Shown here piece after piece: positions 34,901 through 46,900 of a stretch of 64,000 bases of DNA. Source of the stretch: Archilochus colubris (Eukaryota > Chordata > Aves > Apodiformes > Trochilidae); NCBI GenBank assembly GCA_023079485.1, contig CM041097.1, positions 20,815,158 through 20,879,157 on the forward strand. The letters are read 5' to 3'. A program made the position numbers and the translations under genes. The notes below the pieces were generated by a model. It was given only the letters and a program-made list of their open reading frames with translations, did no database searches and had not been told where the DNA came from. Numbering within the stretch: position 1 is the stretch's first letter; each line of letters opens with the position of its first letter.

Positions 34901-37900
34901 CATTTGGACTTGCTCCAGATTTCTGCAGCTGTATCAAAGTGGAATCTGGCCCAGAGGCCTAAGCTACAAAATTTAGAACAGGACCCAGAAATTTAAAACT
35001 CTGTAGGAAAGCAGATGTGCTGAGATCTGGGGCATTTGCTTAGGCAGATCACTGCTATGAGGGTTTAGCACAGAAGATTAACCCTTCAAAGCAGCATGCT
35101 GCTAGACAATGTCCCAGTGCTGGATCAACACACAAACAAATGCATCCCAGGTGAGGAAACCATTGCTTTTCTCTGCAATTAACAGAAAAATTACACTTTG
35201 GAGATCCTGAGATCCAGGGGGATGTGCTGAAGCCGGAACAGAGTTAAGTGCTTTGACTAGCAAAGACTACTGAATGCTGCATTTTAATTCCCAGAAAATC
35301 TGCAGTGGAAGAAACAATTATGTATCTGACCCTTTTTTTGTCTGCCACAAACCCATGACTGAAGGCACTCTGAGACAGCTTTTCTTCATGGTTGAAAGTG
35401 CTTTGTTACAAACTAAGTCATGAACAAGCTACAGCCCCTGTAGCAGGGTCCTGTCTCTGGATCAGAAAGCATGGCTGGAGCCAAACCCTCCTGCCTGCAG
35501 GGACCCCTGGTCTGGCTCCCCCCTCTCACCCACCTTCTCCTTCATCTTCTCTATCTTCTTGACAGAGCTCCTCCGCTGAGGTCGGTCCTCGTGCCGCAGC
35601 AGGTTCACACTGATGTCCCCAGACTTGTTGAACTGCTTCTCCTCCTGCTTCTCTGCCTCCTTCAGCTTGCTCTCAGCACTGATGCTTTCTGCATGATACA
35701 TGTGGTAGGTCTTCATCACCTGAGGAAACAGGAATTTGTGAGTCATCTGCCCCACGTTACACGAGAAGGTGCCAGCCATGGACAGGTTGGAGAGGTCTCA
35801 GCTGTGCTGGGACTGTTTGAGGCCACTGTGACATTAAGGAGCAACAAGGTGGGAAGAAAAAGCCCATAAAATTAACCCCACCTATAGCCCTGTTTTGAAA
35901 TGGCACAGAGCTGGTGTAAGAGCAGTTATCCCCAGCGGGTCCCTGCTGCAGGCACAGGCTGAGATGTGTCTCTGGCACTCATCTGTGTTCTATGAGCACT
36001 GGGTATTTTCCCACAGGGAAATGAGAAATAACTTCTAGTGCTTCCCAGCTGGGATAAGGGTCTCTGTGATAAGTGACTGTAAGGAAGCCAAAGTCAACCT
36101 GAAGTCACTTTTCACCCAACCCTTCTGTTCCTACACATGAACTTGCTAAGCCAGACCCTCAACATAAACCCTGCTCTGCCATCCTGACAACAGAACCCAT
36201 CTGGAAGGTGGAGGAGCTGCAGTGTCCAAGAAGAAATGGAGCTTGTCTCCTGTCACAACTCAGTTCTCCTCTTGCTGTCACCAGCAAGCGAGGTCAGAGC
36301 CAAGGTAGACTGCAGCAACACTGAGTCCTTTAAGCTCAAGATCACCATCAGTGACTCTGGATAGAGGATGCTGATCTGCTGCCAGGAAAACTCCTGCAGT
36401 CAAAACTTCTACCACAGCCTTTCCCTGAAGACAGAAAATCCCCAAGGGCACCCTGTGATCATTTTAATGGAGCTGGCAAGAGCAACACATCTGCTCTTCT
36501 CTCTTTATGCCTTTAGTCACGTTGTCCCCTTCTATCACCTCCCTTCAGGCCCTGGATGTGTTTTTGGCATTGCCTTGACAGGACTGGAGGTGCCTGACCT
36601 CTGGCTGAAGAGGAGTCTCACAGGAGGTGCCTCCAGGCCCCCACTGAAGAGGAGGGGGAACCCACAAAAGAAGGGAAGCTCTGGACAAGCCTTAATGAAG
36701 AAAATGAGTTTTCCTTGGCAATGGCTGTCAGCAGGAACCAGGAGTGTTTAACTTGGAGGAGGTCAGGCTCCAGCATATCATCTCTCCTCTTGCCAAGCAC
36801 AAACGTCAGCTGTAAGCAGGCTTCAAGTGCTGCAGTAGAGCCTGCACAAATGTGCCATCACTGGCACAGTTCTAGGCAACTGCAAGGAATAGCAGGCAAA
36901 GGCTTGTGCCTTGTTCCTGAGCTGCTTCACTACAAAATCCTGCAAGTTATAACACAGATTCGAGTCACATATCTCAAACTGCGGTTTCTGCGGAGAACAT
37001 CACAAAGTGCACACACAGCATAGACAATATATGGATTTTTTTTCCAAAGAGGAAAGAACAGAGGGCTTTGCTGAGCCCTTCTCATCTTCCACATCTCCAT
37101 CTTTTCATTAAAAACTCCAAAGAAAGTGAGAAGTCCTGCATTTCAGCAGTCAGGCAGGAATGGGAGGTTTCCCAGCACCCAGAGAGGTGCTAATGTGGGC
37201 ACAACACTGCTGTCCCTGCTCCCCTGGGCTCCAGTGGCTCTGGTGATGCCAAGGGGAATGTCAGGAGCAAGGCAGGACCCCACTGCACAGAGCCCCACAG
37301 CACAGGGCCTTTGCCCAGGCTCCTGCTGACTTGCTAATGACCAGAGAAGTTCTCCCTAACAAAGGCTCTTTTTTCCTCCTCAGTAATTTATCCCTGCTTG
37401 AACCTGAAAAGGTAACACAGGAACCAGGTACAAAAGGTTTCTAACAGTCTTTATAACAAAGTGCAAAGGACCCAATTCCATTAAAATATCTTCCCCATCC
37501 ATGTTGCTGAAGCAGATGCCTGGAACAGCTCAGTGTGCCGACCCTGATCCTCACCAGTTGCCATGCAGCACAGCCTGCACTTGCAAATCCAGGGGACATT
37601 GCTGTCTGGTTTAATATCTGCCTTCACTGTGAATGGGAAGTACCTGCACTGCAGCAATCAGCCCTTTGATCTGCAATTCCCTCGTGCCCCGGGGTGCTGG
37701 CAATGGAGTCACATTGCCCCTTACACTCCTGTGCCATACAGAAAAACTGACACAGCTGCGTCCCTGGAATCTTTTCTGCTAATACATTAATTGGCTGCCA
37801 CGGAGGGAGAAAAAGATGTTCCAATGTTCATTAGTTATTTAACAACACAAGTTGTGTTTTCCAGTATTAATAACAGGTTCTGGATAAAGGCCATTGCCAG

Positions 37901-40900
37901 CACAATGGCCATAAATGGCACTGTTTGCTGTCTTCAGCTAGAAGTACTTTGCATTTCTAAATTGTTCATCATTAAGGCCTGATCCACCTCTCCTGATGGA
38001 AAGGCAGCATTTCCTCCAGACAATTCACCTCCTACTACACAAGGAACGATGACTATCATTGTTTTTAACCCATGTAATGTATCTGTAGATATTATTTTTA
38101 ATTAACATAATTCATTTCACACTTACTAATCTGCTTCTGTCACCCTGTGACAAGGAATCTCCTAGTACTTTGATGGTTTCAGGGCACTGAATACAGAACC
38201 TCCATCCTTCAGGTACTCCAACTTGGTACCTGTCTGCTGGAGACTGTATGCAGGAATCAAAAGAATGAAGCTGGTTCTAATTCACAGCTGAACTATTTCT
38301 GTGCAGAGTATTTCACAAGCAACTCCTACTTCAGAACGAAAGTCATCCACTTCCTTTTCATTAACATCAGCATGGGTTTTGGGTTTCTTTCTTTCCACAT
38401 AGAGTCCACAGAGTGACTTGCATCAGAACAGCAACAAGGCTGAATTAAAATCAATTTAGTTATCTTGGCTGAAGTTTGAGACAGTGAATGCCTGAGAAGC
38501 CTGTAAAAAATTATGTAGTTTTCACACAGTGCACAGAATTCCCCTCTGAAAGGCTTAAGAAGCAGCCTAGGCAGGGCACAGAGGCACTGCAGGTACAAGG
38601 CTTGGCCATGGGCAAGATAAACAGTCATTCCTTGCATTGACAGCAGCCAGCTGAGGTTTTAGCAGAGCAGCCTGGTGTGCTTCAGCCAGAACTCCTGATT
38701 CTGTGCCTGAGTCTGTCAGCAGATGCTCCTGGTACCCAACATGCCAACATCAGGGCAGTGCTGAAGAGGTCCCAAACCACCACCAGCAGGCTGGATTGAC
38801 CTGCAAGCCACGGATGCAACTGTGCCTGTTTTACCTTATGCCTCAAGGACAGAAAACCCCAGACTGGAGGGGAGCTGGTTTGAACTGCACAGTGTTAAGA
38901 TGATGGTGGCTGCCAACAGGGCCTGCTTTGCCTTCATGCTTCATCATTGTTTCTGAAACAATCTGTCTCTTCCCTGTTCCTTCCCGGCTGAAGACACAGT
39001 GGGTTTATCTTAGCAGCAAGGTCAGCTCAAAGAAAACACCAAGCTCTTCCAGCCCTTCCAGTCTCTTTCACCACTAAAACACATTCTGCTCGGTGGGAGC
39101 ACAGCAGTGAACAGGGAAGTCTCAGCTCCAGCACAGCTGAGTGTTGCCACAGACTCACCAGGACAAAAATTCCTCCCTGTGCTCTTCCCTGTCCAACTGC
39201 ACACACTTCAGACCTCTGCACACTCCTGATCCTCAAACTGACCCAATCCTGTCCCTCAGGTGATGCTCCTGTCCCGTGTCTGGGTTCTGAGCACACTGGC
39301 CCATGGGTATTAAGGTCAGCCCAACGCTTGCTGGTTTTCCCTTGCTTTGCACCTGTCGTGCTGCTGTTGTAATTATTCTTAATTAGCCACCATCATTAAC
39401 ACAGCTTGGGACATCCAACCATCAGCAACACTCTCTCAAATCTCACACAGGCTTTTTAATCCAACCTGGCTGTCCACCCACACTGCAGGTCTGACAAGAA
39501 TTGCACCCTTCAGCAACCAGTGCAGACACAAACCTGTTAAAAGAAGATTTATAGCAGAAATTTCAAATAGTATCATTCATGCTCTGCTGTTTAGGCCTAT
39601 TTTTCGAAAGGGGAGACTAGAGCAATTCCTTAGGAATAAACCTACTGCAGCCTTATTTCTGTACCAGTAACAGATACAACCAGAGAGAGCATTGTCTCAA
39701 TTTTCCAACACAAGACAGACTTCATATTGCTTTGCTATTCCAAAACCACAAATAAAATAAATAAAAAAAACCCAAAATAAAACAAACAATTGCTACAAGG
39801 CAAGAGACAGAAGTGAGACAGACTTTTACTGCCTTTCTACAAAAACCTGCTTGAAGAGCCATGTCCTGAGCAGCGGGGTACGATTTCACCTGGAGGTACA
39901 GACAGTGCTGCAGCCAAAGTGCTCCTTGGAGCAGGGAGACGAAGCTGAGCTAACACAAGATAAAAGTTTTATGCATTCCTCAGCAGAAGGTCATGTTCAG
40001 CCATCATCCACAGGCCACCAGACTCACAGGAGCAGGTCAGGTTTCAGCCACATATTAGCACTGCCAGCTCCAAGCACAACTTCAGAGAGTCATTAGTGCC
40101 TGGCAGGAGCCACCACCCACGTGAAAAACTGAAAGGGGCCTGAATGCAACACGGTGTAGAAGAGCTGGGCAGGTGAGAATGTTATGGACACCAGGGATCA
40201 CACCGGATCATGCCCAAAGCACCTCCACTGATGTTGAAGTGGAACAATCGGAGGGTCCGACCAGCCGCCTGATGGGGCAGCAGGAACCCTGCACGGGGGC
40301 ACCGCTGGGAAATCCTCCTCTGCTGCTGTCAGAACCAGTGAAGGGTGAAAGGCTCCTAACAAGCACAAGAGGAACTGGCTGTGCTGCAGGACAGCAGGAG
40401 GGAGAGAGCCTCCTGGAGTCACTGGAACGTTGAAGAGGAGTTTTGTTCAACAAATGACATTGGTGATGTCCCCACGCTGTGCAGGCTGGGCATGGGCTAC
40501 TCACCGTGTAAAGCTCATTGGTGACTTTCAGGAGTTCTTCATGCATCTGTAAGCCAATCTCCTTACTCTGGAAGAAAAGAATAAGAAGAGCTGAGACTCT
40601 GTTATGCTCTCGACATGGCTTTCTGAAAGGCAAACGCATTTGGGAGGGAAAACTATTCCTTCCAAAACCTCCGTGCACACCCATCTCAGTCCAGTGCTGC
40701 CAGGGGACTGGTTTGGGACACCAGGACAGCAGCAGAAGGAAGAGCCCGGGGACACTGGTGAGCTGGTAGGAGATGGAAGCAATGAGTTGCTCTTCCCTTA
40801 AACCAAGTGACCACCCTGATCCTGCCAAAGTCAGAAGTACTGGTTCCAGCCCTGTGCCCAGGTGGACCCTATCATCTACCAGCAAAAGCTTTCACACCCA

Positions 40901-43900
40901 TCCCACAGGGAACAAAGCCCCAGTACTCTCTCTCTGGCCTGCAGAGTTTCTCTTTTCTACTTTCAGCTGCCAGTGGAGTGGGTGGACCTTGGCAGCACAA
41001 ATGGCTTCTGGCAATGCCCATCTCAGATACCTCCTGCCCCCTCAACTTCCCTGCCAAACACAAGATTTGCCATTCTTTGCTCTGCAGCAGCATTAACAAA
41101 ACTGTGTACATTTTAATTCTAGGTATTATTTTAAAAAAACAAAGCAGCATCACAGCATGAGAGATGCCCCAGGGGCCTTATTTACACCACTTCAGAACTC
41201 CTGCCTAATATCCTTCCTGCCCCAGGAGCTGAAAAGACATCAATGACAGGGCTGCCAACCCACAGCTGGGCTATGTTTTTTCCACTTCTAAACATTAAAA
41301 CCAAAATACAGATGGCCTCCTATTACAATGTGCCTGCAATGGTGAAGTTTAAAAGTAAACTGGCATTTTGATTTCCTTTTATTTTCTACAAATCCCTAAC
41401 AAAATAAAATGCACAGTTCTAAACATGAACACATCCATCACAGCAAATCCTCACGCTGTTTCAGAACTGCTGCATTCTTGTTTGAGGCTGATGTTTGCCC
41501 ATGGATCACCCAGCCTGGGGTTCAGAAAGCATGACAAGGGTACAATCTATGTATCCTGCAAACACCCAGGGAATCTGGAAGTACAAACAGCATTGCTTTG
41601 CCCTTCCACGGGCAGTATTCGTCTGCAGCCCACAGTCAGCTCCAACTGTGTGGATCTGACCCATAACGTCCTCCCCCGTTTTGGAGACTTCTTTTGGGTT
41701 AAGACTGTCAGGGTGCATGGAAGCTGGGCCTGCTCCATAGCCAGAGGAGTGTTTTATAGCTTGGCTTTGTCTATTTCTTAACAAAATCTGCATTCCTGGA
41801 TATGAGGAAGTGGCTGATGCATTCTCCACACAGAGCTGCCTGTGTTTCAGTGCTACATTGCTTAAATTAAACAATAAACAACTGTGGGTAGACAAATCAC
41901 TTATATTTGCATTCTCCAATCACACAGTACCACCTGTCAATCTATCAGGATTTGATAGATTGATCAGAGCTAACTGCTGCTATATTTGCAATTCCAATCA
42001 AGGCTGGCATTTCTGAACACCAAGGGTCAGGGCTCAGAGCTTTAGGCTCACCCTGACCATGACCTGCACTCCCTTGGTTTGTCTTCAGTAGCTCATTTTC
42101 ACTCTTCTGACCAAGTAAACCAAATTCTCAACCTCTCAAAAAAGGGCATCATATTGTGAAACAGCTACACCACAGTTATATAATAAAGTTTCCAATTTCA
42201 CAACTGCAACCGCCAAAGCTCAGGAAGCTCAGGAGAATGCTCCCCGTGAGCACGCTCGTGGCATCTTCCTCCTGACACCCCTGCCTGCTGCAACCCCACT
42301 AGCAGTTTGTACTTTCGCTTCTCCGGCCAGGCAGGATGAAGCAGACCCATGGCCCATGTCCTAGAGCATTGCACAGCAGAGGCCACGACTTGGGGAGCTG
42401 CTGAACATCCAAGCTTGGCTCCAGATCAAGCCCACTCCTGCTCAGAAATCCAGCAGCTGGATGCTCCTGCAGATGTGAGATGTGCATGCACTGCTTTCCT
42501 GCCTGCCTTGTAATTACACCCCACAGCTCTCTGTAGAACTTTCTTGGCTAGGAAACATCCATTACAGCTCAAAAATGTGTTTAAACTAAGTATAGACACC
42601 CTTTTTCTTCCCCGCTAAAAAAATAACAAAACAAAACAAACAACAATAAGGAAAAAAAAATTAAGACATTTCTTTCAGATTTCCCCAAATAACTCCATGC
42701 GTTTTTGTGCACACAATCAGAGAAAACAACATCCCATCAGCTTCTTGGCTGGCTGGCTCAAGAAGCCCACAACACAGAGAGGTCTCCCAGTTAAAGATAA
42801 CTGGACAACCTGCATACTTAAGAAGTTTAACCTCAGATTATTAAAAGTTAGAATTGAATGCCAAAGCACTCCAGTAATTAGTTTATCTGTGAATTAACAT
42901 CAGGGTATTTGGAAGAGTCCCATTTCCAGAAGCTCAGCTGATGCACACTGCTCCCATTCTTACGTCCATGAGATGCCAAGAAGATGCCAGTTAGCAGAAG
43001 GTGCTAAGTACCCCCAGCCATCTGGAAACCTCCTCTGTTGGAAACCTCCTCTGTTGGAAACCCCAGACCCCCTCCCCACAAATGCTGGCACTCACTAGCT
43101 GGGCTCAAAAGTCCCACTGTGACTTGCTAATAAGCAACAGAGCCACCAGCAGCATGCATCCCTCCCAGACACATCTACAGTGTGAGTTCTTTAACTCGGG
43201 GTCTGCAGGGGCTCAGAGGCACAGGCAGCCCCTCCAGCACCCCTGCTGTGCCCCAGCCCCAGGAGCTGGGGATGTGGTGGCAAGAGAAATGGCCCAAAGT
43301 CAGCTGCAGCTCCTGCCTCTGCCCTGGGCTTCCTGTGTGGCCAAGGGGAAGTCCACAAAGCCATAATTTTCAAACCTAATTTTAGGCTCCTAAATAGAGC
43401 AACACCAAATGTTTCAGTTGCCAGCAGAGCATTGATCCTGTGAGTCACCCTGACACAGGAGGGACACCACAGGTGGGTAACTACATTTAAAGACCCAGGT
43501 GCTTACAGACACTACACACCAAACACCCTGCCTCCTGCTACTGGAGGACAAAGTGGTCTCCAGCATCATCAAAGTCAATCAATGTCATCCCAGTTCCTGA
43601 TACCATCCACAAAGCCCAAACTCCAGTTCAGCCACTTGCTTTACGCCTTCTGTTCCTCCTAAAATACAGGGTTACTGACTGGGATGGCAAGGGCTTCAGC
43701 TTAGCAGGTTTGTTACTGCAAACCAAGTCAGGTGAAGAAGCAGCATGGACTACTGGCAAGGAAGAATGCCTATTTTAAAGACAAAGAAGAGAACTCCCCT
43801 TCCAGATAGACAGCACTTCTTCATTAAATCTCCATCCAGGGCACCACAGTATGTGGCATAATTAAATTCACTGCCACAGAACATAATTAAATCTCACACT

Positions 43901-46900
43901 GGGGAACAACACAGCACAGTTATTTTGGACATAGCAATGCTCTGCCTCAAACATATCATTTCCTGTGTTCCATACTGGGAAGAAGCAGCAAATGTAGTTC
44001 TGCCAAATCAAGAGGTAAAAGGGGAGAGAAGACCTGCCTGGCTGAGGGGTCAGCAGTGCATCCCCCAGCCTGGGTTTGCCTCTGCCAGGACATGCTCTGC
44101 TCAGAGATTCCTTGGTGATGGAGCCTCACTCCCTCAACAGATCAGGTCAGATCTCTGCAGTGACATACCTGAGCTTCTCCAATTATTGCCTGCCTATTAG
44201 CAACACTAACACTTGCCTTGATAATCTCCTCCTGTGCCAGGAACGTGACTGACACTGGAAGCTCCAGGGAAATCTGCCCAGTTGAGTTTTCTTCCTCTGC
44301 TTTCCTTCTCCTCAGCAGGGCTGCCATCTGCCCGAGCAGGCAGGGGGGTGGCTGCTCCTTTGCATGGGCAAAGCTGCAGACCAGGGATGCTCAAGCAGAG
44401 GATACCAGTTCCCCACACTGCCCATCAAGTCCCTGACCTGCCTGCAGGTCCCCCTGCAGCACCCCAACTCCAGGACCTCTGTGATACCTCTAAATACCAG
44501 CACAGCTCCTCGGTGCTCACTGATGGAACATCACTCCTCGTGCACGAGAGCAACACTCCATCTCCAGGTCCTACATTTCCCAGGAAAGATGCTGTTAAGA
44601 AGAGGAGACAACACCCCTCAGAGCCCCTCCCAGAGCCAGCCCTGGGCAGCCACACTGCAAAGGCAGAGCTGGAGACTCAAACCCAATTTCCACTCCTGGT
44701 TTCCTGCAGCTTTGCATCCCACCCCAAACCACACACCTTTCAAGCCCTGTGAGACACTGGGAGGAGAAGCTGCAGGCTGAGCCACCACCAAAATGAAGCC
44801 ACCCAGAGCTGCTCTGAACTACATTCAGCCCTGGGCTCTTTCAAAGCAGCTCAGCTCAGACGCCTCCTCTGCCTTGGTCTGCCACTCCCAGGGCCTGGAG
44901 ATGCGTTCCTGATGGAAAACAACTGTGGGACCCAGCACACTGCCCTGAACAGGATGAGAGGAAGAGCAAAGGTTTCCACAGCTTCCCCCAGCCCCAGCCT
45001 GGGTCTGCAATGTCACACCTGCAGCAGAGCCACCGTGGGTGCTCCACAGCACCAGGATAGCTGAGGACTGCTGACTTACTGAAATAAAAACACTTCCAAC
45101 ACCTCTTGTGCCCTTACTTGAACGTTGACTGAATTTATTCCATGGTTCAAAATGAGATACACCATTCACAGATGTAGAATAGACTTACCATACATCTCAA
45201 ACCAGGTCCAGAGTAAAATGCAAATAGAAATGAGATTTTGATACCAACTTAGAACCCAACTAGCCAAAACACTCCAAATTTGTTCAGCTTCTGAGGCCAG
45301 AAGGATAGGAAAGTAGATGATGTCCTGTATCAGATCCACAAATACAAACCTGACCTTGAAGTTTAATTTCTAGGTCAGCTCTATAAACTAGAGGAAACTG
45401 GCCATAAAAACTCACAGGCAGGCCAGGTTACACATCTGGCTTTGAAGTGCATGGTATGAGGCAATAAACATGTAACATTAGCCATAATATTGCAAATGTA
45501 ATATGTAGAATCAACGATGCTGAGAAGTCTTTCCTTTTTCCCTCCTCCTCCTGCCCAGTGCCTGCTGACTGCTGGTGGTTTTCACTGGCAAGCACGGTGA
45601 GGTCCTCACCCCTGCTCACCTCCTACACACTGCCTCTGACTTCTCGTGCTCTTACCACATTACTCATTTCCTCATTTTCAACTGGAGTCCTGGTCCACCT
45701 GACTGCAAGATTCCTGCAGGTCTTTGATGCTCATTTTTAATTTGGTTATCATCAATAATTCTGTATTATCGGCAGACTTTGTCATCTTACTATTCATCCT
45801 TTTCTTCAAATAATTTATTAGGAACTGAAATTCTCCTTCCCTTTGTTCTCTATCTTTCAACCAGTCATTAATTCAGAAAACAACCACTCCTTATTCTTCA
45901 GCAGCTTATTTTCTTTAAGAAAATCAGCAAGGAACCTTTTCCAAAGCCTGTAAAGACATGGAAGGTACTGTGCCAGCTTATCCACACCATCACTGCCTCC
46001 CAGAAATATCTCCACTAGCTTTAACAAGCATGACTTCTCTTCAGAGAGCCATGCTGACTCCTCTCTTGTATCTGCCTATGTGCCTGTCATTGTGCTCTTT
46101 ACTAAGTTTTACCCAGCAGGTCTGGTTTTAAAGTTAGATGCTGATCAACAGATCAGCTCTCCAGGAGTCTTTGAAAACACATTAATAATGTTTTCCACCA
46201 TTCATTTCTCTGGCACTGACTGTAAGCATCAGGCCACACCACACTGCTAGTCACTTGATGGTTTTATAGCTCACTTTCTTTTAAATTATTGGATAAATAC
46301 CACCTGGAAAGACTTGTAAGTGATAGTCACTTGTAGAGATTTTCTTTGCAACATCTAATGATGATTCAGCTGGATAAGGTTCCTCAAGCTTGCTAACACC
46401 AGCACTCCCCCAGCAAAATTTCTAGTCTAAGCTTTTGCATAACACAGACCAAGCTCAAGCATCAGCTGTAACCTCCCAGCCTTTTGCTTCCCACCCCTTC
46501 CCCAGCATGTGGAAGGTTTCCTCCTTGTGATACTGGTGAAGTTTTTGTTTGCTTTAATTCTTTAGCAAGTTGTCCCTGAGAATTTTACGTGGCCTAAGTT
46601 AGCATGGTTTGACATTTGAACTGTCCAAAGCCCAAAGTCCTGTTAACTTTCTCTGATTAAAGCATTGGGGGTTTTGTACCTCTTTAGACTTTTGGATGGG
46701 CAGAGTTTTGTAGAAGTCTACACAAAGCTTCTTTTTCAGACTAAAAGGTAAGGATGGATCCTCACTCAATCACTGCTTTGGTTACCTTTTTGAAGAGCCT
46801 GATGACATCCTCACTGATCTGTGACAGCCGGACGATGACATTGTTCATGAAGATGTCATTCAGGGTGGCATGATCTCTGCTCTCCCGACGGGTCTGGGTC

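Larger units (their letters stand above)
40568..46785 (-). other. SRGAP3 intron 3
   Basis: 6,218 bp. It holds a perfect short hairpin with PBX/MEIS-like sites (41937-41963), a 16-bp tandem repeat (43024-43062), an A-rich tract (about 42617-42660) and a decayed CR1 reverse-transcriptase fragment (about 45640-46620). Otherwise nothing recognised. Confidence 0.9.

Noticed and set aside
40208..40885. 225-codon minus-strand open frame around exon 4
   Set aside because: It is exon 4 plus read-through into both introns; only the 63-bp exon between AG and GT matches SRGAP3.
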